Assembly (NCBI GenBank): GCA_018457335.1
Contig: JAGYHI010000027.1
Location: forward strand, 1-12,453
DNA: 12,453 nucleotides
Source: Candidatus Altimarinota bacterium
Lineage (GTDB): Bacteria > Patescibacteria > JAEDAM01 > BD1-5 > UBA2023
Direction of reading: 5' to 3'
Shown one piece after another: positions 8,537 to 12,453 of the stretch (within the stretch, counting starts at the first letter, position 1; each line of letters opens with the position of its first letter). The notes below the pieces were generated by a model, which was not told where the DNA came from, ran no database searches, and saw only the letters and a program-made list of their open reading frames with translations. Position numbers and translations under genes: made by a program.

Positions 8537-8617
8537 ATGGAAATATTTTTCCATATAGTGATGACAGTGTACTATCTGCATCACTATTTTAAAGCCTGCA
8601 TCTGTGATAAGATGTAG
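8537..8617 (+). CDS. 26-residue hydrophobic peptide, candidate type I toxin (copy A)
   Basis: A 26-codon ORF, ATG to TAG, starting MEIFFHIVMTVYYLHHYF and ending KACICDKM. Residues 3-18 are hydrophobic and aromatic, enough for one membrane helix; the last eight are polar and Cys-containing. Copy B, 297 bp downstream, encodes a peptide of exactly the same length that aligns without gaps, sharing M1, I3, V8, T10, Y17, K19, A20, I22, C23, K25 and M26. This conservation, while surrounding DNA has drifted, supports a real gene. Its place in an mRNA opposed by an antisense RNA suggests a membrane-acting toxin like Fst or Ldr, but it lacks the motif I know from Fst. There is no Shine-Dalgarno sequence, and the start is next to the antisense-complementary region. 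Function is inferred from architecture. Confidence 0.7.
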   Translation: MEIFFHIVMTVYYLHHYFKACICDKM

Positions 8618-8618
8618 C

Positions 8619-8648
8619 AAAAAGAGGCTCGGGGGAGCCTCTTTTTTT
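8619..8648. terminator. Bidirectional terminator of unit A
   Basis: GAGGCTC (8624-8630) pairs with GAGCCTC (8635-8641) around a GGGG loop; the stem extends through flanking A and T runs to 12 bp. Seven T follow on the plus strand and five on the minus strand, so converging transcripts can both end here. Confidence 0.85.
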
Positions 8649-8704
8649 GTTGAGGAATTTTTATTTTCCTAACGATTTGCATTTTGGAGCTCTTTCGAAC
8701 TCTT
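8619..8704 (-). ncRNA. Unit A antisense RNA (antitoxin-like, RNA II analogue)
   Basis: A predicted minus-strand RNA of about 85 nt from A8704 to the shared terminator. It starts AA-GAGUUC-GAAA-GAGCUC, a 6-bp hairpin (8702-8687) with a GNRA tetraloop. One pair is G-U in this RNA but would be a C-A mismatch in the plus strand, which argues that the minus strand is the functional one. It then carries the complement of X' (8649-8687), a near copy of leader element X (8498-8540) of the plus RNA. It can therefore pair with the plus RNA both at the terminator and at the leader and start codon, as in par RNA II. Confidence 0.6.
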
Positions 8705-8710
8705 ACAAAG

Positions 8711-8738
8711 AGTATATCATATTTTTGGAAAAAAGCAA
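8711..8738 (-). promoter_or_regulatory. Minus promoter of unit A antisense RNA
   Basis: On the minus strand, TTGCTT (8738-8733), a 16-nt spacer and TATACT (8716-8711). It lies in the best conserved part of the unit: the 8680-8741 block is nearly identical to 8980-9043 in unit B. It is back-to-back with the plus promoter of unit B, whose -35 box starts at 8745. Confidence 0.65.
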
Positions 8739-8744
8739 ATGTTT

Positions 8745-8772
8745 TTGATATTTTGAAGATTTTTTATATACT
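8745..8772 (+). promoter_or_regulatory. Plus promoter of unit B (peptide mRNA)
   Basis: TTGATA (8745-8750), a 16-nt spacer and TATACT (8767-8772). The predicted start is G8779, so the RNA begins GCCUC as in unit A. Confidence 0.7.
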
Positions 8773-8833
8773 AAACTAGCCTCGATATCTTTCGGGGTAT
8801 CGGGGTTATTTATTTTTTAACCTCTGTCATATT

Positions 8834-8914
8834 ATGTATATAGTGATATATACGGTATATACACTGTTTCACTGGTATATATACACAAAGGCTTACATTT
8901 GTAGTAAAATGTAG
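8834..8914 (+). CDS. 26-residue hydrophobic peptide, candidate type I toxin (copy B)
   Basis: A 26-codon ORF, ATG to TAG, starting MYIVIYTVYTLFHWYIYT and ending KAYICSKM. Residues 2-18 are hydrophobic, with many Tyr and one Trp, fitting a single membrane helix; the tail is polar. It matches copy A at 11 of 26 positions without a gap, mainly in the K-A-x-I-C-x-K-M tail, and both stop with TAG. The leader (about 55 nt) and the distance from stop to terminator are close to those of copy A. Low-complexity TA-rich DNA (8835-8884) encodes the helix, so compositional bias alone could give hydrophobic residues, but not the shared tail. It is probably a membrane-active toxin controlled by the opposing RNA; toxicity is untested. 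Confidence 0.7.
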   Translation: MYIVIYTVYTLFHWYIYTKAYICSKM

Positions 8915-8920
8915 AGTCAC

Positions 8921-8956
8921 AAAAAAAAGAAGACCATGGGACGGTCTTCTTTTTTA
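8921..8956. terminator. Bidirectional terminator of unit B
   Basis: GAAGACC (8929-8935) pairs with GGTCTTC (8943-8949) around a 7-nt loop, extended by A and T runs to about 13 bp. It has T runs on both strands. Its sequence is unrelated to the unit A terminator although it holds the same position. Confidence 0.85.
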
Positions 8957-9006
8957 TCGAGGTTATTTAACCCTCTGTGCATATTTTGGAGTTCTTGCGA
9001 ACTCTT
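8921..9006 (-). ncRNA. Unit B antisense RNA (antitoxin-like, RNA II analogue)
   Basis: A predicted minus-strand RNA of about 85 nt from A9006 to the shared terminator. It begins AA-GAGUUC-GCAA-GAACUC, a perfect 6-bp hairpin (9004-8989) with a GNRA tetraloop. It carries the complement of X' (8955-8989), which matches leader element X of the same unit (8798-8836) apart from a short internal gap and a few substitutions, and would cover the region up to the peptide start codon. Confidence 0.6.
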
Positions 9007-9012
9007 ACAAAG

Positions 9013-9040
9013 AGTATATCATATTTTCGGGAAAAAGCAA
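9013..9040 (-). promoter_or_regulatory. Minus promoter of unit B antisense RNA
   Basis: On the minus strand, TTGCTT (9040-9035), a 16-nt spacer and TATACT (9018-9013). The boxes and spacing are the same as in unit A. Confidence 0.65.
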
Positions 9041-9052
9041 ATGTTTTTTCAG

Positions 9053-9115
9053 ATCCCCTAGTACACCCTCTGAGACACAAGAGGGAAATGTCCGAAGGAT
9101 AGGGGGATTTTTTTA
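9053..9115. repeat. Compound hairpin with T tract
   Basis: Outer arms ATCCCCTA (9053-9060) and TAGGGGGAT (9100-9108) enclose an inner 6-bp hairpin, CCCTCT (9066-9071) with AGAGGG (9080-9085), followed by a run of T. It could act as a plus-strand terminator, but it marks the start of the repeat island and is more likely a dispersed palindromic element. A second small palindrome, TTTCCCTT/AAGGGAAA, lies at 9164-9182. A worn copy of the TTCCCGC..GCGGGAA palindrome lies at 9211-9235. Confidence 0.5.
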
Positions 9116-9246
9116 GGTAATATTTTCTCGAAGATAATCCCTTTGTCTCACTATCGCTCGACATTTCCCTTATTAAGGGAAACCTTTTAGAGGAATTTGT
9201 TTATTGATTGGATTCCCACATGCGCGGAAATGACATACTCCCTCTG

Positions 9247-9365
9247 TCATCGCGAGCGACTAAAAGGAGCGTGGCGATCTCAAAGTCCATAGTCAGAGAT
9301 TGCTTCGCTGACGCTCGCGGGTGACGACTTTTTGAGAGATTGCCACAGCTTCGCCTCGCAATGAC
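9247..9365. repeat. GTCATCGCGA-type palindromic element, copy 1
   Basis: It begins GTCATCGCGAG and ends CTCGCAATGAC, with internal GTGGCGATCTC, AGATTGCTTCG and GAGATTGCCACAG blocks that form nested inverted repeats. This is the widely dispersed 'cgcaatgac' class of intergenic palindromes known from several bacterial phyla. A related copy is at 9981-10089. The GC content is clearly above that of its surroundings. Confidence 0.7.
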
Positions 9366-9386
9366 AGTTTCTATTTTTCTGAAAAA

Positions 9387-9489
9387 ATCCCCCCTTAGTC
9401 CCCCCTCACAGGGGGAAATAGAGAGGTGGAAATCCCCCCTCACAGGGGGAAAGAGAGAGGTGGAAATCCCCCCTCACAGGGGGAAATTT
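9387..9489. repeat. 34-bp tandem repeat with CCCCCT/AGGGGG palindromes
   Basis: Three units with exact 34-bp spacing start at 9400, 9434 and 9468. Each has the core CCCCCCTCACAGGGGGAAA, and the first two are followed by a purine-rich AGAGAGGTGGAAAT-like linker. The core is a hairpin (CCCCCT/AGGGGG type). The segment before the first unit (TCCCCCCTTAGTCC, 9389-9402) recurs with the core at 9785-9819. Confidence 0.8.
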
Positions 9490-9519
9490 TAGTTTTTCTC
9501 ATTGAAGGCTCCCCATTCT

Positions 9520-9580
9520 GTCATTCCCCAATCAAGTTGAGGACAGGCTCTGAACTTGTTTCAGGATCTCGTGCAGTACT
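9520..9580. repeat. Palindromic repeat, 'caagttgagg..gaacttgtttcaggatct' type
   Basis: CAAGTT (9533-9538) pairs with AACTTG (9553-9558). It is preceded by GTCATTCCCC and followed by TTTCAGGATCTCGTGC, a phrase typical of dispersed intergenic repeats in many bacteria. Confidence 0.45.
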
Positions 9581-9611
9581 ATGGAACACTTTCAAAAAAT
9601 GACTTTTCCTC

Positions 9612-9647
9612 TTTTGGCTGGATTCCGTGTCGGAGCACGGAATGACA
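9612..9647. repeat. Palindrome ATTCCGTG/CACGGAAT with GACAT end
   Basis: ATTCCGTG (9622-9629) and CACGGAAT (9636-9643) enclose a 6-nt loop. It is preceded by GGCTGG and followed by GACAT. It is a sister element of the palindromes at 9677-9699 and 9740-9759. Confidence 0.6.
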
Positions 9648-9674
9648 TATGCTGCTTTATATGTCTCCAAGATG

Positions 9675-9703
9675 TCATCCTCGGGCTTGACCCGGGGATC
9701 TAG
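9675..9703. repeat. Palindrome ATCCTCGGG/CCCGGGGAT
   Basis: The 9-bp arms 9677-9685 and 9691-9699 enclose a 5-nt loop. It is preceded by GTC and followed by CTAG. GC-rich compared with its surroundings. Confidence 0.6.
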
Positions 9704-9737
9704 TTTGGAATTTTCACTTGGGTACGTTTTCCCACCC

Positions 9738-9764
9738 AGATTCCCGCCTGTGCGGGAATGACAG
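9738..9764. repeat. Palindrome ATTCCCGC/GCGGGAAT with GACA end
   Basis: The perfect 8-bp arms 9740-9747 and 9752-9759 enclose a CTGT loop and are followed by GACAGTTTCTATTTTTC. The same trailing phrase follows the copy ending at 9365, so the island is made of duplicated blocks. Confidence 0.65.
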
Positions 9765-9783
9765 TTTCTATTTTTCCGAAAAA

Positions 9784-9822
9784 AATCCCCCCTTAGTCCC
9801 CCCTCACAGGGGGAAATTTTAA
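9784..9822. repeat. Distant fourth copy of the CCCCCCTCACAGGGGGAAA element
   Basis: It repeats 9387-9420 almost exactly: TCCCCCCTTAGTCC followed by CCCCCTCACAGGGGGAAAT. The preceding GACAGTTTCTATTTTTC also matches, so a block of about 60 bp (9363-9420) is duplicated at 9760-9820. Confidence 0.75.
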
Positions 9823-9980
9823 TTTCCCACTTTCCTTATAAAATACACAAAAACCGTACAAAAATAAATCCCACCACAATAAATAATAAAATAGTCAAGT
9901 CGAAATATTTGCATAAAAAGAAAAATTATGATACGCTATATTTGTAACCTTTAAGAAACTTTTTTGCTAACAAGTCTTTC
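9823..9980. other. AT-rich spacer inside the repeat island
   Basis: No gene is seen. A possible weak plus-strand promoter, TTGCAT (9909-9914), 17 nt, TACGCT (9932-9937), points toward the surface-protein gene. If it is used, the leader would cross the second GTCATCGCGA element and the AG microsatellite. Confidence 0.3.
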
Positions 9981-10089
9981 GTCATCGCGAAGGAGTGAGG
10001 AACGAACGACTGTGGCGATCTCTCTAGTCAGAGATTGCTTCGTCGCTGTCGCTTCTCGAAATGACGAAAATGTCGATTCTCGCAATGAC
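9981..10089. repeat. GTCATCGCGA-type palindromic element, copy 2
   Basis: It starts GTCATCGCGAAGGAG, contains TGTGGCGATCTCT and AGTCAGAGATTGCTTCG as in copy 1, and ends TCTCGAAATGACG followed by a half-element TCTCGCAATGACGAG. The two copies share the AGTCAGAGATTGCTTCG block exactly. Confidence 0.7.
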
Positions 10090-10154
10090 GAGTTTTCCAA
10101 GAAAATTTCTCAAAAGTTCCATGTTGTAATTTTATTTTTTTAACCAATACAAAT

Positions 10155-10250
<96 letters not shown>

Positions 10251-10313
10251 TACGCTTGGTACATCTCGATGCGAAATAACCACTGTTGACTCGCAGAAAA
10301 AGTCAGCAGGATT

Positions 10314-10341
10314 TTGAATTTTTAATTTTTTTAATCATAAT
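10314..10341 (+). promoter_or_regulatory. Promoter of the surface protein gene, apparently leaderless
   Basis: TTGAAT (10314-10319), a 16-nt spacer and CATAAT (10336-10341). The ATG at 10348 begins at the expected transcription start, so the mRNA would have little or no 5' leader. Confidence 0.5.
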
Positions 10342-10347
10342 ACAAAT

Positions 10348-12453
10348 ATGAATACAAATAGAAAGTCTCCAATATGGGGCAAAAAACTCCTTGCGGGAGT
10401 ACAAATCGTCGCGATAATGACGACACTGACGCCAGTTGGTGGAATGCTTGGTGGAAGCGTCAATCCGCTGAATAGCGTCATCAGTGTAAGCGCAGAAGTC
10501 AACTACAATCAATATACACAAGATGACTTCACCTATGCAGATGGAGCAAAAACCATCGTAACAGGTTTTTCTCAATCTGGAACTAATAAAGCCAATGACC
10601 CAAGTGGAAAAGATATCCGCTTCCCAGATAATGTAAGAATCATAGCGGAGCGCGCTTTTGAAAATGCACGACTTACAAATGTCGATCTCAATCAAATCAC
10701 TGAGGTCAGAGAAAGAGGTTTTGCAAATAACTCCATCATAGAACTCAAAAATACAGACAATCTCGTCACAGTCTGAAGAGAAGCTTTTAAGGTAAATAAA
10801 ATCTCGGGTACCCTATCACTTGCAAATATCGTCAACCTCGAACCCTATGCTTTTGCAAGCAATGATATCTCAGGGGAACTCAGTCTCCCAAATGCAACCA
10901 TTATCAAAAAAGGCGTTTTTAGTAGTAATAAAATCACAAGCGTCAATCTCCCAGAAGTCGTGACGATTGAGGAAGTTGCTTTTCAGGAAAATGATATCCA
11001 AGAACTGCACCTCCCAAAAGTAGAAGTAATCTGAGATGGATTTACTTGAGATGGAAATTGAGCTTTTTTTGCAAATGGAAGCATCACTACTATCGATCTC
11101 CCAAAAGCCAGAATTATCGGAGCAAGGACTTTTGGGGGATGCCCTCAGAAAAAAACTACCATAAATCTGCCAGAGGCTGAAATAATTTGAGAGGCTGCTT
11201 TTAAGGGCTGTCAAATCTCTGGAGAAATCACTCTTCCAAAAGTAAAAACGATTCGGGGATGTGCTTTTATGGAAAATAAAATCCAAAAAGTCAATTTACC
11301 TGACGATATACAATCAATTTGAGACTACGCTTTTCATAATAACCACATAAATGATCTGACGAATTTTCCAGAAAATTTTAAAAATAGTGATGTCCTCGGT
11401 CGTCAAACTATCATTGTAAAACCTCCATATCCGGAGTTTGAAGCTGATCCATACAACATCAAAATCGATGAAGCGACACAAGTATTTCTCTCTGATGAAT
11501 TTCCAGACTATCTAAGCTATAACACAGAAGCAAATACCTATCTTTTTAATACAGAATATTTTATTGAACATCCATTTGATGTTTTAACATCATCTATTCA
11601 AGATTCACGAGTGAATTATAAATACGAATTTTACCCTCCAACTCCGAGTACACCAGTCATCGCTCCAGTCAAAAACTCAGATGAAAATATCAAAATCAAT
11701 GTCGTCGACGACCGAGAAAATGTCCGAAAACTCGAAGTACATCTAGGAGAGTGAACAGAGACATGTAATTTTGATTTAATAAAATGATATGTATGTAATA
11801 CAGTTTATGAAGATGAAAATACTTTTATACTCACTCGAGATACAGCCGATGGACCATTTATGCTCGATGGCAAAGAAGTGGTAGTCGAAGATGGAAAATA
11901 TGTCATACCAATTCCAGAAGGAAAATTGTATAATGGTGGAAAAATTAATGCTACGGTCACAAATAATATTAATATTCCATCAGGCACAACTACAATCAGT
12001 ATCCACGAAGTCTATCTCTACACTGCTACAAAATCAGGGACACGATCTCAGGATTTTAAAAGAGAGTGTGAGGATCAATTTGAAGGATCTACCGAGACCT
12101 ATACAACTCCTGAAATCACTGTAGAGCGAAAAGCTGAAACGCAAGAAGAAGCTGACCAAAAAGCTCAAACCGAGCTCGATAAACAGCTTCAAAACAATAT
12201 CGATGTCTACGGACAAACCCATGCAAATGCAAACGGAACTTGTACGCAAGTCGAGTGGACCGAAGATAGTTTTTATATAGAAAGTATACTCGTCCAAAAA
12301 GATGATTGTGAATCCGAAAAAGTCGGACAAGATGTCGTAGTGACTTCACTCAAATTTGCAACTGCTACTGGATCAAGTCATGAAAATGCAAGACAAAATG
12401 CTACAGAAAAAGCAAAACAACTCGTCGAAGCAGATCTCGAACAGCACAAACAA
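10348..12453 (+). CDS. BspA-type leucine-rich-repeat surface protein with DUF5977-like repeats (3' end outside window)
   Basis: The first 702 residues of a large exported protein. Residues 1-49 look like a signal peptide: basic start MNTNRKSPIWGKK, a hydrophobic core, then VISVSA. Residues 90-335 hold about eleven BspA/LRR_5-type repeats with the motif LP-x-(5)-IG-x-x-A-F-x-x-N-x-I-x-x-(V/I)-x-L. Residues 350-570 are a region of unknown fold rich in Asp and Asn. From Cys574 there is a DUF5977-like unit (STETYTTPEITVERKAETQEEAD to YGQTHANANGTC, ending Cys632), and a second begins near residue 672 (SSHENARQNATEKAKQ). Eight in-frame TGA codons encode Gly; those at 11032, 11188 and 11320 fall on the Gly of the IG-x-x-(A/G)-F motif. 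The roles expected are adhesion or host-cell contact. An AG microsatellite upstream suggests variable expression. Confidence 0.88.

Larger units (their letters stand above)
8477..8648 (+). ncRNA. Unit A structured peptide mRNA (type I toxin-like RNA)
   Basis: A predicted transcript of about 172 nt. It opens with a 10-bp hairpin (8478-8487 with 8495-8504) covering the first bases of direct repeat X (8498-8540). X can alternatively fold on itself (GTTGAGGAA with TTCTTAAC). The 26-codon peptide frame follows at 8537, and the RNA ends at a strong terminator. The same order, spacing and fold occur in unit B with compensating base changes in the 5' hairpin, which supports a functional RNA. The layout resembles RNA I of the enterococcal par locus, where a 5' stem-loop and antisense pairing repress translation. 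No known RNA family was recognised from sequence. Confidence 0.65.
8779..8956 (+). ncRNA. Unit B structured peptide mRNA (type I toxin-like RNA)
   Basis: A predicted transcript of about 178 nt. It opens with a 10-bp hairpin (8780-8789 with 8796-8805), in the same place as in unit A but with different bases at most inner pairs that still pair. Direct repeat X (8798-8836) follows, containing an alternative hairpin GGGGTTA/TAACCTC, then the peptide frame from 8834 and the terminator at 8923-8955. Confidence 0.65.

Noticed and set aside
8477..8956. Tandem 6S RNA, riboswitches or tracrRNA
   Set aside because: There is no closing stem with a central bubble, no downstream regulated gene and no CRISPR context. 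The conserved ORFs and converging promoters fit a toxin-antitoxin layout better.
8967..9164. 65-residue minus-strand ORF next to unit B
   Set aside because: It crosses the antisense promoter and a repeat hairpin, and has no protein-like pattern or counterpart in unit A.
9201..9443. 80-residue minus-strand ORF
   Set aside because: It is made entirely of palindromic repeat sequence translated by chance.
9400..9501. CRISPR array
   Set aside because: The 34-bp units are contiguous with near-identical linkers, there are no unique spacers, and no cas genes lie nearby.
10303..10695. 130-residue minus-strand ORF opposite the surface protein
   Set aside because: It is a shadow frame; the plus strand shows a signal peptide and leucine-rich repeats.

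Overview
The window reads as chromosomal DNA of a bacterium that uses genetic code 25, in which UGA encodes glycine (Candidatus Gracilibacteria / Absconditabacteria group of the Patescibacteria). Six genes are interrupted by TGA if read with the standard code and become full-length proteins when TGA is read as Gly. The clearest cases are a P-type ATPase, where TGA supplies the Gly in VAK-G-ASDM after the P domain, and a BspA-like protein, where TGA falls repeatedly at the Gly of the I-G-x-x-A-F repeat motif. All recognised genes end in TAA or TAG. DNA is AT-rich, spacers are short, and no start codon has a Shine-Dalgarno sequence. Most genes have a recognisable TTGNNN-(16-17)-TATANT promoter.

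Layout. 1-157: nothing firm. 158-2902: a small secreted protein (minus), an RBBP9-type serine hydrolase (plus), a multi-pass membrane protein (minus, seven TGA codons) and a lipoprotein rhodanese (minus). 3015-4360: two plus-strand membrane proteins (YvlD/holin-IV-like and MscS-family TM-helix-like), each with its own promoter. 4407-8350: a minus-strand pair, a P2A-type Ca2+-transporting-like ATPase followed 14 nt later by an unrecognised 430-residue protein, ending at a bidirectional terminator shared with the MscS-like gene.

8443-9040 is the most interesting part. Two diverged tandem units each contain a plus-strand promoter, an approximately 170-nt structured transcript encoding a 26-residue hydrophobic peptide, a bidirectional terminator, and a converging minus-strand promoter making an approximately 85-nt RNA. 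Direct repeats on either side of the terminator make the minus RNA complementary to the 5' leader and start region of its own plus RNA. This is the architecture of the enterococcal par (fst/RNA II) type I toxin-antitoxin locus, but the peptides do not resemble Fst. The two peptides align without gaps (both 26 residues, shared K-A-x-I-C-x-K-M end). I think this is a candidate undescribed type I toxin-antitoxin family, present as two copies with diverged antisense specificity.

9050-10090 is a repeat island of GC-richer palindromic elements, including three 34-bp tandem units and two 'GTCATCGCGA' elements. 10145-10347 holds an (AG)25 microsatellite inside a short ORF placed so that one extra repeat unit would fuse it in frame to the next gene. 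10348-12453 is the 5' part of a large secreted BspA-type leucine-rich-repeat protein followed by DUF5977-like repeats; it runs off the window.
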